Source: JAEUIE01 sp046350055 (GTDB lineage: Bacteria > Planctomycetota > Planctomycetia > Gemmatales > HRBIN36). Taken from it: a DNA stretch of 64,000 bases. The notes beneath the pieces are model-generated. The model did not search any database. It was given only the letters and a program-made list of their open reading frames with translations, and was not told where the DNA came from. Made by a program: the position numbers and the translations under genes. The stretch spans positions 4,030,001 to 4,094,000 of the forward strand of contig JAXMBC010000001.1 of assembly GCA_046350055.1 (NCBI GenBank). Direction: 5' to 3'. Below, in pieces: positions 35,119 through 45,035 of this stretch; the stretch's first letter is position 1, and each line of letters begins with the position of its first letter.

Positions 35119-37992
35119 ATGCTATCAATGCACATAGGTTCCAGGTTTGTTGTATTCCTGGTATTTCTCATTTCCGTCACCATAACCAGTGCGCAAGACC
35201 AGGTAATGCGAACGCTGGAGTCGCAACAAGACTACTTTGAAAAGAACATCCGCCCGCTTCTCGTGGAGAAGTGTTACAGCTGCCACTCCGCCACCGAAAA
35301 GAAGAGCAAAGGCGACCTTACGCTCGATACCGAAGCAGGCTGGCTGAAAGGTGGTGAGCACGGACCAGCTATACTCCCCGGCAAACCCGACCAGTCGCCC
35401 TTTATCCAGGCTATCCGATATACCGGCGATCTGCGCATGCCACCCATGTCGCACGGCGGCAAACTCAGCGACAAGCAAATTGTTCTATTGGAAAACTGGG
35501 TCCGCGATGGTGCAGTGGCACCCCAGTCAGCAACTGTTCACCCCTCAGCAAACTGGTGGGCATTTCAACCAGTGAAGTCCATTCCACCCTCCGTTGCAAG
35601 TAAGCTGCACCCTATTGATGTCTTCATCGAAGCACAGTTCCAAGCAAAAGGTCTCAAGCCTGCAGCCCAAGCCGACAAGCGTACGCTTCTTAGACGAGTC
35701 ACTTACGACCTCACCGGCTTACCCCCGACGGTTGAGGAAATGAATCAGTACCTCGCTGATACCTCACCACGCGCCTGGCAGAAAGTGATTGACCACCTGC
35801 TGGCATCACCCCAATACGGCGTGCGCTGGGCAAGGCACTGGCTCGATGTGGTTCGTTATGCTGATTCGCTCGATGAGCGTTCTTACGACAAGGAAGGCGA
35901 TATACTCGATGCATGGCGATATCGTGACTGGGTAGTCAACGCCTTCAACAACGATCTGCCTTATGACCAGTTCATTATTCATCAACTGGCTGGCGATATC
36001 CTGGCTAATCAACCGGGACAATGGTCACGTGACAAGCTTATCGCCACGGGCATGTATGCCATCGGCAACTGGGGTAATGGTGATGCAGACAAGGAAAAGT
36101 TACACACCGATATCGTGGACGATCAGGTAGATGTGACCAGCAGGGCCTTCCTGGGTCTGACTCTCGCTTGTGCCCGGTGCCACGATCACAAGTTCGATCC
36201 GATCAGCACACGTGACTACTACGCCATGGCTGGATTCTTCTTCAGCAGCCACATCCTGGACAAGTTCCAGTCGAAGGGCGAAGGGGAAAAGCTGATGCGG
36301 ATACCGCTACAGTCGCCCCAACAGAAGATAGAGCAGGGCCGGCTGCAGGATCGTCTTGCTGCTATTGACAAAGCACTGGGGCAGGCATTGCGTCCGTTAA
36401 CGGTCTACAGCGACAAGGTAGCCGGACTGGCTGGTGTCATTGCCCTGAATGGCAAAGGTTTCAGTAATCCCTCGATGGTGATCAATACTACCGACAAGAC
36501 TGTCAGCTATAGCACCATCAAATTGAAGCCTCGCAGCCTGGCGGTGCATCCGGGGCCACAGATTCCGGTCACTGTCGTCTGGAAGAGCCCTCTTGAGGGC
36601 CCCGTGACCATGACCGTCAAGCTTGGTGATGCCGACCCCAATTGTGGTAACGGTATCGATTGGCATCTTCGCCATGGCAGCAAGGTGCTGCACGAAGGCG
36701 TGATGGACAATGGCAGCAAAGTTGAACTTCCCGTTTCCAGGGTTGACGTGAAGCCGGGCGAACTGATCACACTCGTTATCGGCCCGAGGAGCGAGTATTC
36801 CTGCGATACGACCGATGTCGAATTCAGTATTGAAGGCCCCAATGGACTGAAGTCCAATCTGGTTCAGTCTATGCTGGAGTCCCGGCTCCAGCAGTCAACG
36901 ATTCCAGCCGCCTCCATGCCATGGATCATCTGTTCTGGTTCTGGAACGCAATTGGTCAGTGAAGACAAGTTGCTGATTAACCTTGAAGCTGAACGTAATA
37001 AACTGCAGAAACAGATGGGTGAGATGGAGTACACGCAGGGCATGCTCGAAGGCGGCATTGCAGGCACCCCCTATGCAGGTATCCACGATGCCAGGGTGCA
37101 CAAGCGAGGTAGCTACAACCGCCTTGGAGACCTGGTGCCTCGCGGCTTCCCCGTCGTACTCAGCAAGAACCAGTCAGCCAGGCTGGAGGGCAGTGGCAGG
37201 CTACAACTGGCTCGCTGGATTGCCAGTCCTGATCACCCGCTGACCGCTCGGGTCATGGTTAATCGCCTCTGGCAGCATCACTTCGGCGAAGGGCTGGTGC
37301 GGACTCCTAACAACTTCGGCAAGCTAGGCTCCGTGCCGAGTCATCCAGAACTGCTCGATTTCCTGGCCAGTGAGTTCATCCGAAGTGGCTGGAGTATCAA
37401 GGCCATGCACAGGCTCATACTTAACAGCGAAGCCTATCGGCGTAGCTCAATACTTGGCGAAGCAGACAAGTCATTTGCTCAGCAGGATGCGGATAACGTG
37501 TGGCTGGGGAGGCAGAATCGCCGCCGTCTATCCGCGGAAGAGTTGCGCGACTCACTGCTTGCTGCTTCTGGTACACTTGATGACAGTCTGGGTGGCAAGG
37601 CTGTCCGCGACCTCGCGAGCAAACGCCGAACTCTTTACATCACCACCATTCGCTCAGACCGTGCTACTTACCAGGCACTGTTTGATGTAGCTGACTCCAC
37701 CGGTATCGTAGAAAAGCGCACTGAAGCTACGGTTGCTCCGCAGGCTCTCTGGCTGCTCAACCACCCGCTGGCATGGGAGCACGCCAAGTTGCTGGCAGCA
37801 CAAGTTGCCAGGCATCCTGGCAGTGTAGAAGCGAAGCAAAAGTGGCTCAGCCAGCGACTTTACCAGCGCCCGGCAACTGAAAAGGAGCTGGCACTTGCTG
37901 TCAGGCTGATCACACAAGCGGGTGAAGCTATAGCCTGGGAACGCTGGTGCCACGTACTGATGTGTGCAAATGAATTCTGTTACCTGGATTAG
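35119..37992 (+). CDS. PSCyt1-PSCyt2-PSD1 planctomycete cytochrome-like protein
   Basis: A 957-residue exported protein of the lineage-typical architecture: signal peptide ending 'TITSAQ', PSCyt1 with a CxxCH heme motif ('CYSCH', residues 52-56), PSCyt2/DUF1549 (about 155-370: 'DVFIEAQFQAKGLKPA', 'WARHWLDVVRYADS', 'LTLACARCHDHKFDPIS' with a second CxxCH), a middle carbohydrate-binding-like region, and PSD1/DUF1553 at the C terminus ('ARVMVNRLWQHHFGEGLV', 'SEAYRRSS', 'WLLNHPLAWEHAK'). It is paired with a DUF1501 gene 5 bases downstream. The pair is thought to act in periplasmic polysaccharide or redox processing, but the reaction is not known. Confidence 0.94.
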   Translation: MLSMHIGSRFVVFLVFLISVTITSAQDQVMRTLESQQDYFEKNIRPLLVEKCYSCHSATEKKSKGDLTLDTEAGWLKGGEHGPAILPGKPDQSPFIQAIRYTGDLRMPPMSHGGKLSDKQIVLLENWVRDGAVAPQSATVHPSANWWAFQPVKSIPPSVASKLHPIDVFIEAQFQAKGLKPAAQADKRTLLRRVTYDLTGLPPTVEEMNQYLADTSPRAWQKVIDHLLASPQYGVRWARHWLDVVRYADSLDERSYDKEGDILDAWRYRDWVVNAFNNDLPYDQFIIHQLAGDILANQPGQWSRDKLIATGMYAIGNWGNGDADKEKLHTDIVDDQVDVTSRAFLGLTLACARCHDHKFDPISTRDYYAMAGFFFSSHILDKFQSKGEGEKLMRIPLQSPQQKIEQGRLQDRLAAIDKALGQALRPLTVYSDKVAGLAGVIALNGKGFSNPSMVINTTDKTVSYSTIKLKPRSLAVHPGPQIPVTVVWKSPLEGPVTMTVKLGDADPNCGNGIDWHLRHGSKVLHEGVMDNGSKVELPVSRVDVKPGELITLVIGPRSEYSCDTTDVEFSIEGPNGLKSNLVQSMLESRLQQSTIPAASMPWIICSGSGTQLVSEDKLLINLEAERNKLQKQMGEMEYTQGMLEGGIAGTPYAGIHDARVHKRGSYNRLGDLVPRGFPVVLSKNQSARLEGSGRLQLARWIASPDHPLTARVMVNRLWQHHFGEGLVRTPNNFGKLGSVPSHPELLDFLASEFIRSGWSIKAMHRLILNSEAYRRSSILGEADKSFAQQDADNVWLGRQNRRRLSAEELRDSLLAASGTLDDSLGGKAVRDLASKRRTLYITTIRSDRATYQALFDVADSTGIVEKRTEATVAPQALWLLNHPLAWEHAKLLAAQVARHPGSVEAKQKWLSQRLYQRPATEKELALAVRLITQAGEAIAWERWCHVLMCANEFCYLD

Positions 37993-37997
37993 ACACG

Positions 37998-39383
37998 ATG
38001 CTGAACCGCCGACAGATGCTCTCCCGTTTCGCTAATGGCTTTGGCATGCTGGGCCTGGCTTCCCTGATGCAACAGCAACTCCATGCCAGTAGTGATTCCT
38101 CATTGGCCAAGCTGCCCCGTGCCAGGGCCAAGCGGGTCATCTTTCTCTTCATGTCGGGCGGGCCATCACATGTTGATCTGTTTGACCCCAAACCGAAGCT
38201 GATTGAACTGCAAGGCAAGCCTATTCCCATCGAGAAACCCAAGCTGGAACGTACTAAGACAGGTAACCTCTTCGCCTCTCCCTACAAGTTCAGCAAACAT
38301 GGCCAGTGTGGCACCGAGGTGAGTGAACTGTTTCCTGAGGTAGCAAAGCACGTGGATGATATGTGCGTCATCCGTTCCATGGTGGCAGACAACATCAATC
38401 ACAACGGTGCCTGCCTGCAGATGAATACCGGCGAGCAGGCGTTCTCGCGGCCCAGCCTGGGTTCCTGGCTGCTCTATGGTCTGGGTTCCGAGAATCAGAA
38501 TCTTCCCGGCTTTGTCGTCATCAGCCCCGCACAACCGGCCCAGGGTGCTCCGCTCTGGTCGAGCAGCTTCCTGCCAGCTTCCTATCAGGGCACTCTGGTC
38601 AGCGATCTATCGAAGCCCATCGCCAACCTGAAGCATGCGAGTTACAAGCTGGAACAACAGCGGGAACAGCTTGATTGGCTCAAGCAACTCAATGAACAGC
38701 ATGCCGCAGCGCGGGCCGAGGACAGTCGGCTCAATGCCCGCATCGCTTCCTTTGAACTGGCCTTCCGCATGCAGAAGGAAGCCCCGGCTGCTTTCGATGT
38801 GAATCAGGAAAGCCCGGCTACTCGCAAGCTGTATGGACTGAACGATGCAGCGACGGAGATCTTCGGCAAGCAGTGCCTCATGGCCCGCCGCCTGGTGGAG
38901 CGAGGCGTCCGCATGGTGCAGGTCTATCACACCCAGACCAGCAAGCGAAGCAGTTGCCAGCTCTGGGATCAACACAGTGGATTGACCAAGGAACTGCCAT
39001 TGAATTGTCAATCAACTGATGTGCCGATAGCCGGATTGCTGACCGACCTCAAGGCCCGAGGCCTCCTGAAAGACACGCTCGTTGTCTGGGGTGGTGAGTT
39101 TGGCCGTACTCCCACGGCGGAAGGTACCGGTGGCCGCGAGCATCATCCGTTCGGCTTCAGCATGTGGCTGGCTGGCGGCGGCATCAAAGGCGGCCTGGCC
39201 CACGGCGCTACCGACGACTTCGGCTGGCATGCGGTGAAGGACAAGGTGCATGTGCATGATCTGCACGCCACCATCCTGCACCTGATGGGGCTGGATCACG
39301 AGAAGCTCACCTACCGCTACGGCGGCCGCGACTACCGCCTGACCGATGTGTATGGGAATGTGGTGAAGGAGATATTGGCGTAA
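37998..39383 (+). CDS. DUF1501 protein, Tat-exported, sulfatase-like fold
   Basis: A 461-residue DUF1501 protein. The start 'MLNRRQMLSRFANGFGMLGLASL' is a twin-arginine signal, followed by 'KRVIFLFMSGGPSHVDLFDPKP', the family's phosphatase/sulfatase-like metal-site region, and near the C terminus 'VVWGGEFGRTPTAEGTGGREHHPFGFSMWLAGGGIKGG', the second ligand group. It is translated five bases after the PSD1 gene. The family belongs to the alkaline-phosphatase superfamily by fold; the substrate is unknown. Confidence 0.95.
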   Translation: MLNRRQMLSRFANGFGMLGLASLMQQQLHASSDSSLAKLPRARAKRVIFLFMSGGPSHVDLFDPKPKLIELQGKPIPIEKPKLERTKTGNLFASPYKFSKHGQCGTEVSELFPEVAKHVDDMCVIRSMVADNINHNGACLQMNTGEQAFSRPSLGSWLLYGLGSENQNLPGFVVISPAQPAQGAPLWSSSFLPASYQGTLVSDLSKPIANLKHASYKLEQQREQLDWLKQLNEQHAAARAEDSRLNARIASFELAFRMQKEAPAAFDVNQESPATRKLYGLNDAATEIFGKQCLMARRLVERGVRMVQVYHTQTSKRSSCQLWDQHSGLTKELPLNCQSTDVPIAGLLTDLKARGLLKDTLVVWGGEFGRTPTAEGTGGREHHPFGFSMWLAGGGIKGGLAHGATDDFGWHAVKDKVHVHDLHATILHLMGLDHEKLTYRYGGRDYRLTDVYGNVVKEILA

Positions 39384-39386
39384 CGG

Positions 39387-40967
39387 TTAAGAGTTGGAAG
39401 CTTGCCCAACGGGGTATGATGCCATCTTCCTGCTGCGAAATAAGTAAACAAGCCAGAGAAATAGTGGGGTGACGCCTGCTACCCTTGGCAGCCAGAGGGC
39501 CCAACTGGCGAGCGGCGATATGGGCATGTCATAGCACCGCAGTTCCACCTGCGGCTCATTGCTTGCCCCGGTTATCAGATATTTTCCATCCAACGAGGCA
39601 TGCCAATTCTGATTCTCCTCCAACCGTAGCACTTTCTGTCCGCTGGCGAGATCAAGCACGCTGAAGTTGCTCCTGGCACCCAGCGGAACGTGCTTCAGCC
39701 AGGGGTACTTGTTCACCCAGTTGTACCACTGAGGAAGTAGTGCCTCTCGCATCTCTGCTTTGATGACCTGATCCTGATGCGGGATGAGCATGAACTCGAG
39801 GTTACGCATTTTGTCGCGGAACTCGTAGCGCCGCCGAACCTCCCCCTTTCGGCTAATGATCATCAGTGTTTTGTACCCGACGTTCTCGTTGTCAGGATAA
39901 TCACTGGCGAGCACACTCCAGTCTTCGCCATAGGGTACCACATGCACTTCCATGAAAGTGATGGGAACAGGCAGGTCCAATATTTCCAGTGTCCGCGTGT
40001 TCAGGATGCGAGAGCGCAGGTTTCGTGACTGCCGGGATGATGCCCATAAGTCGGCAGGATCATGGTAGTTCGTATGCACTAACAAGTGCTCCCGATCGAT
40101 CCACCTCACGTCAGGCGATTTGATCTCCGGCCACTCCTTAACCACTTTCCCGGTAACACAACTGAACAAGGTCAGCCCCGGCATGGCACGGGCTATGCGA
40201 TCCTTTCCTTCTTGTGTGGCATATTGATGAAGCAAGGTATTGCCTAAGCGACCACTCGTGAAGCGGGGAGCATAGAGCAGGTACTTACCTTCGTTGAGCA
40301 AGAGCGAATATCCCATGTGGATGAAAAAGCTGGGAACGGCCTGCTCATACAACAAAGCCTGATCACGTGATCGATACACCCGTAGCAAGGCTAGTTGTTG
40401 TAGCGGCTTGTAATTCTCAGCACTAAGCCAATTTTCCATGACGATCGTCAGTGCGTCGACAAACGAAGTGGCCTGCAACTGATGAAGGTGACTCAGCGAA
40501 AGGGCTGAGAATCGACCGTAATATTCATTGTTGGGAGAGAGGCAGTTTCCCAAACCCGGCAAAAGAGGAAACAGGATATTCTGCGATTGACGTAACGGAT
40601 TAATCAAGGTGAATGCATGGTTACCTTGAAAGCTTCGGTTCACGACCAGCACAGTCGCTGGATCATCTTCGGGTCTCTGACCGGATAACAGATTGTACCC
40701 GGGCACCTGGTAGGAGTATGCCACTGTCCCATTGTGCATGTGCCTGAACTCATGACGAACTTGACTCTGCTCGGCATAGGTGAGATGAACCCAATGGCCA
40801 CCGACTTCCCAGTTGATCGCCCCCTTGGAATTGCTCAGCGAAACCCGCCACCGCGGTGCCAACTCCATCAGTCCTACAAGACAATTCCACAGTAGCCAGC
40901 CCACGCCGCTTGCCAGAATGAGTAGCAGACAGTGTCGACCCAAACTGAAGCGGGGTGGTAGCTGCAC
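39387..40967 (-). CDS. Membrane-anchored WD40-like propeller protein
   Basis: A 526-residue protein with one N-terminal membrane helix ('CLLLILASGVGWLLWNCLVGLMEL') and one C-terminal helix ('WLPRVAGVTPLFLWLVYLF'). Between them lie repeated blade-like segments ('LFSCVTGKVVKEWPEIKSPDVRW', 'RILNTRTLEILDLPVPI', 'VLDLASGQKVLRLEENQNWHASLDGKYLI') of the type found in weakly conserved WD40/YVTN-like propellers. The start is GTG and overlaps the TAG of the upstream cytochrome gene by one base (TAGTG), so translation is coupled. Function unknown. Confidence 0.78.
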   Translation of the reverse strand: MQLPPRFSLGRHCLLLILASGVGWLLWNCLVGLMELAPRWRVSLSNSKGAINWEVGGHWVHLTYAEQSQVRHEFRHMHNGTVAYSYQVPGYNLLSGQRPEDDPATVLVVNRSFQGNHAFTLINPLRQSQNILFPLLPGLGNCLSPNNEYYGRFSALSLSHLHQLQATSFVDALTIVMENWLSAENYKPLQQLALLRVYRSRDQALLYEQAVPSFFIHMGYSLLLNEGKYLLYAPRFTSGRLGNTLLHQYATQEGKDRIARAMPGLTLFSCVTGKVVKEWPEIKSPDVRWIDREHLLVHTNYHDPADLWASSRQSRNLRSRILNTRTLEILDLPVPITFMEVHVVPYGEDWSVLASDYPDNENVGYKTLMIISRKGEVRRRYEFRDKMRNLEFMLIPHQDQVIKAEMREALLPQWYNWVNKYPWLKHVPLGARSNFSVLDLASGQKVLRLEENQNWHASLDGKYLITGASNEPQVELRCYDMPISPLASWALWLPRVAGVTPLFLWLVYLFRSRKMASYPVGQASNS

Positions 40968-43900
40968 TACTTCAGCACCTCCAATTTCACATCCTTGAAT
41001 CGCACTTCCATCGCTCCGCCGCTGTGGATCTGGAAAGCTATGATACCCTGGCGGGCGCCCTTGGGATCACCCAGGTTCACACAGGCATTGCCGTTGATCC
41101 ATGTCTTGATGACACTGCCTCTGGCTTCCACTACATACTCGTTCCAGTCGTCTTTCTTCACAAACTGGTCGCCGTCGTTCTTGGTGAGCAGGGCCCGGCC
41201 ATGCTCTTCGTAGAGCTTGCCCCACCAGCCCTGGCCGATGTCGGCCTGGTAGCCTTTGACATCGCCATTCGGCTCAGCTTCGCTGCGGAACTGGATGCCG
41301 CTGTTTTCCTTATTCGGGGTGAGCTTGACCTTCAGGCTCAGGCGGAAGTCACCGACCTGCATCTCGCTCTTTAGAAACTCGTTCTTCTTGATACCGGGGC
41401 TGGTGCCGACGATCTGGCCGTTCTCCACTTTCCAGAGCTTGGCATCACCCACCCAGCCGGTGAGGTCATTGCCATTGAAGAAGCTGGCGGCGTTGTCCTG
41501 TGTGGCCTGGATAGGCGTCTGTACCGGGCTTTGCAGGTAGCTGATCAGCGAGCGTATCTCATACAGGCTGAACGGCTTCATCTGGTCTTCGGGCATCATC
41601 GAGACATCGCTGGGCTTCTCCCCTTCGATATCGTCTACCGATATTGTCAGGGTCTCCGTCGCGGTCATTACCGTCACGGTCTTGGCATTACGTTCCTTGA
41701 CGATGCCAGTGATTGAGCGGCCATCCTTAGTGACGAAGAAGGTTGCTGCATATTCCTTCGGTATCACTGCGTTGGGATCGTAGATGTTCTCCAGCAGGTA
41801 ATCAAGGTTGGCTCGGTTGGATCCGGTGATGTCGGGCCCTACTTTGCCGCCAGTGCCAAAGAGTTGGTGACACTGGGCACAGGTTTTCTGATAGATAGCA
41901 CGGCCCAGGGCCAGGTCAGGCTTCTCCTGATACCCTGCAGTCAGTTGCTTCTTCATCGAAGCGATTTGCTTAAGTCGCTCAGCGGGGCTGTTTCGCACCA
42001 CGCCCCAGACTTTGGTGATCTGTTCATTCAGTTCGGTGTCGTTGAACTGCCTGAGTTGCCGCACGACATCTGCAGGAACATCAGCAAGAGGCACTTTCTT
42101 TTCACTGACGGCATTGAGCAGTTCCCTGGCCCAGCCGGTGCGGGAAGATAGTGTTGCCACTGCTTCACGGCGTTCGGTGCTGTTGAGCGAAGGCATCTGC
42201 TTGAGGATGGCCAAGCCAGTCTCTGGTTGATCAAATCCAGCCAGGCCCCGTATAACTTCACCACGCAAGGCCGCGTCGTCGATCAGCTTAAGCAGCAACG
42301 GTCCAACTTGCTTTTCCTTACTTAAGATCAGCGTCCGCAGGCTCGCCTGACGGATGGCGATGGGTGTTTCGCTCGATGAAGCACGGCGCATCAATTCGCC
42401 GATAGCTTGAGTGTCGTGGAAGATGACACCCATTTGTAATGCTTCCTGCACCACGCTGGCATCGTAACTCTGCAGCAGCTTGGCCTGGGCCTTCGACCAG
42501 TTGGCTGGCTGCTTGATATCCCGGCGTCCTTTCAGTGCGGTGGCCATGCCAGCCATGATCACCTTTTGCAGTTCGGGGTGAGGCGTGACTGTTAGCGTCT
42601 TCACCAGTTGTTCAAAGGCATCAGGCCGATCCATCGTGGCAATACGTCGCACCATGAAGCCTAGCACGGGTACCTGGGCTTCTGCTGCCAGTTTGAGCGC
42701 TCGTTCGCAGTCGAGTTCCGCCAGGGGTTCCAGGGCATACCAGTACATGAGAGGCAGGTTGTGATCATTCCTGTCTTCACCATGTGCGAGCAGGGAAGCA
42801 AGAATGTCCCAGCGTTTGCTGGCGGGCAAACGTTGTAAAGCAGAAGCGAGATAGAGACGGGTGACCGGCGTTGTGGTTCCCCTGGCTAGTTGTGTCAATT
42901 GTTCTACCAGCGCTGGCTCTGCGTTTTTGTCTTCGCAGGCCAATTGAATCTGCCAGGCCTGGTGGTAGTCAGCAGAACTGGTGACAACGATACCCTGTCG
43001 GTCGGTCACGCTTACTGGGATTGAACCCGGGGTAGAATTCAAAGCAGTCTGTGGCTGCCTTTCCATCAGCAATCGACGGGCATGACGGACATACCACTGG
43101 TTGTCATGCTTGAGCAGTTCCTGCAGTTGTTTGGTCTCGAGCTTGCTTAGGTCGCCACCGAGTTTCTGCAGGTCAGTCTGTTTGCCTTGCGTGCTGCGAT
43201 GGCTGACTTTGTAGATGCGGCCGTTGCTACGGTCCCAAATCTCGGGTTCGTTGCGGTGGCAGGCCTGCTGGTCATACCAGTCGATGAGATAGACATTGCC
43301 ATCGGGACCGTACTGCAGGTTAATGAACCGGGCCCAGGCATCGTTGGCGAGCAGGAAGTCAGGCCCATGACTGGCGACAAAGCCGGAACCCTTGCGGGTG
43401 AGGCGATCCATGTTAATGCGTCGGCCATGGATATTGCCCATGAAGAGCTGACCATGATATTCCTTGGGCCACGTGCCGCCTTCGTAACACATCAGCCCGC
43501 AGTGGGCATGACCGCCACCAGCCGCATCGCTCTTATTGTTACCGCCGTGTGGATTCGCACCGAGGTAGTGGAAGTGATCAGCAATGGTGCCAATGTCAGC
43601 GTAGGTATAGGGGTTGAAGTGTGAACCTGCCTGACGCTGGTAGCGAGCACCCTGGATGATGTGGAAGCAGTGGGGGATAACACAGGCTTCAATGAAGAAC
43701 TGGCCATCTTTGTTGTAATCGAGGCCCCATGGGTTGCTCGTCCCTTCGGCAAAGACTTCGAAGGTCTGCTTCTGAGGATGAAACCGCCAGATGCCGGCAT
43801 TGATCCTGGTTCGCTCGGCATCAGGAGTACCGGGCTTGCCCACTTTACTGTGGGTGAACACGCCATGACAGCCATAAAGCCAGCCATCCGGACCCCAGCA

Positions 43901-44962
43901 GAAGGTGTTCAGGGTTTCATGTGTGTCTTGCCATCCCCAGCCATCAAGAAGTATCTTGGGTGGACCAGCAGGCTTGTCGCCACTTGCATCGATGGGAATG
44001 TACATCAGGTATGGGGCAGCTCCGACCCAGATACCGCCGAAGCCATATTCCAGCCCACTGACAAGGTTCAACTTGTCCATGAACACAGTGCGTTTGTCGA
44101 ACTTGCCATCACCATTGGTATCTTCAAAGATCAGGATTCGATCGCGTTCTTCTCCTTCCTTCTGCCGGCGTGGATAGCAGTAGGCTTCAGCCACCCAGAG
44201 GCGACCACGGTCATCCTGACAGAAGGCGATGGGTTGCCTGATATCCGGTTCGCCGGCGAAGAGGCTCACGCTGAAGCCTTCAGGTACTGTCATGACTTTT
44301 GCTGCTTCTTCGGGCTTGAGGCCTGCATGTGGATAGTTGTCCGCTGTCAGTGTTTGCTGAGGACGGGGATCAACCTTGGGCTTGGTATTGTGGAATCGGA
44401 AGTCGTCGAAGTTGACATGACCCCAGTGTCCCGTCTGGTTATCCACAATACGGATCAGGATCATCTTGCCTTGATGACGTGTCAGATCGACAGCTACGCG
44501 CTTGAGGTTCTCTTCTTCCAGCCCGCTGGCGCGAAAGAGCACTTCATTCCACTGGGCATCGACTATTTCGACACAGGTATCGATGTAGGTGCCACCGGCG
44601 ACCAGGAAGGAAGCCCAGGGATGTGTCACCTGAAAGGGAACGGAGATGAGCTTTCCACGAGGTTTGTCGCCAAAGCGTTCAAAGCCACCAATCCAGTACT
44701 TTCCCTGGTGGTTGCTCTTGTTGTCGCTGCGTCGCTTGACAACAGTGTCTCCTTCAATGGGTTGCTTGAGGAATGCATCGCCTTCCACTTGCCAGTCGCG
44801 CAGGTCGCCTGTTTCAAAGTCGAAATTAAGAGGTCGCCCATCCTTCATGGGCAACACTCCTTCGTCGGCTATCGGCGATGGAGTTGCAACGCTGATCGAT
44901 AAGGCAACCAATACACAACACATGAGAGAGAGTAACACGCGTAGCATCGCAATATCCAACAC
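40967..44962 (-). CDS. Giant PVC-type CxxCH cytochrome with DUF1080 domain
   Basis: A 1331-residue exported protein of several domains: signal peptide; a jelly-roll-like domain (about 45-195, 'FDFETGDLRDWQVEGDAF', 'VNFDDFRFHN'); a membrane-bound-dehydrogenase-type beta-propeller (about 225-600, 'VPEGFSVSLFAGEPDIRQPIAF', 'GLEYGFGGIWVGAAPYLMYI'); HEAT-like helices (about 620-960); a PVC heme domain with 'CAQCH' near 1027 and 'GPDITGSNRANLDYLLENIYDPNAVIP'; and a C-terminal DUF1080/3-keto-disaccharide hydrolase-like domain (about 1155-1331). The GTG at 44962 or ATG at 44947 may be the start. Such proteins are proposed to oxidise sugars in the periplasm; here oxidation and hydrolysis modules share one chain. 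Confidence 0.92.
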   Translation of the reverse strand: MLDIAMLRVLLSLMCCVLVALSISVATPSPIADEGVLPMKDGRPLNFDFETGDLRDWQVEGDAFLKQPIEGDTVVKRRSDNKSNHQGKYWIGGFERFGDKPRGKLISVPFQVTHPWASFLVAGGTYIDTCVEIVDAQWNEVLFRASGLEEENLKRVAVDLTRHQGKMILIRIVDNQTGHWGHVNFDDFRFHNTKPKVDPRPQQTLTADNYPHAGLKPEEAAKVMTVPEGFSVSLFAGEPDIRQPIAFCQDDRGRLWVAEAYCYPRRQKEGEERDRILIFEDTNGDGKFDKRTVFMDKLNLVSGLEYGFGGIWVGAAPYLMYIPIDASGDKPAGPPKILLDGWGWQDTHETLNTFCWGPDGWLYGCHGVFTHSKVGKPGTPDAERTRINAGIWRFHPQKQTFEVFAEGTSNPWGLDYNKDGQFFIEACVIPHCFHIIQGARYQRQAGSHFNPYTYADIGTIADHFHYLGANPHGGNNKSDAAGGGHAHCGLMCYEGGTWPKEYHGQLFMGNIHGRRINMDRLTRKGSGFVASHGPDFLLANDAWARFINLQYGPDGNVYLIDWYDQQACHRNEPEIWDRSNGRIYKVSHRSTQGKQTDLQKLGGDLSKLETKQLQELLKHDNQWYVRHARRLLMERQPQTALNSTPGSIPVSVTDRQGIVVTSSADYHQAWQIQLACEDKNAEPALVEQLTQLARGTTTPVTRLYLASALQRLPASKRWDILASLLAHGEDRNDHNLPLMYWYALEPLAELDCERALKLAAEAQVPVLGFMVRRIATMDRPDAFEQLVKTLTVTPHPELQKVIMAGMATALKGRRDIKQPANWSKAQAKLLQSYDASVVQEALQMGVIFHDTQAIGELMRRASSSETPIAIRQASLRTLILSKEKQVGPLLLKLIDDAALRGEVIRGLAGFDQPETGLAILKQMPSLNSTERREAVATLSSRTGWARELLNAVSEKKVPLADVPADVVRQLRQFNDTELNEQITKVWGVVRNSPAERLKQIASMKKQLTAGYQEKPDLALGRAIYQKTCAQCHQLFGTGGKVGPDITGSNRANLDYLLENIYDPNAVIPKEYAATFFVTKDGRSITGIVKERNAKTVTVMTATETLTISVDDIEGEKPSDVSMMPEDQMKPFSLYEIRSLISYLQSPVQTPIQATQDNAASFFNGNDLTGWVGDAKLWKVENGQIVGTSPGIKKNEFLKSEMQVGDFRLSLKVKLTPNKENSGIQFRSEAEPNGDVKGYQADIGQGWWGKLYEEHGRALLTKNDGDQFVKKDDWNEYVVEARGSVIKTWINGNACVNLGDPKGARQGIIAFQIHSGGAMEVRFKDVKLEVLK

Positions 44963-45035
44963 GGTGTAAGGGAGGATAACCGGCAGATGGTCAGTGTAAT
45001 GGATAGCGGAGACACTGCAAGCAGGTGTGGCAAAG

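Noticed and set aside
43661..44902. 413-codon plus-strand frame opposite the PVC cytochrome
   Set aside because: Large but antisense to a multi-domain protein with clear motifs; no start signal.
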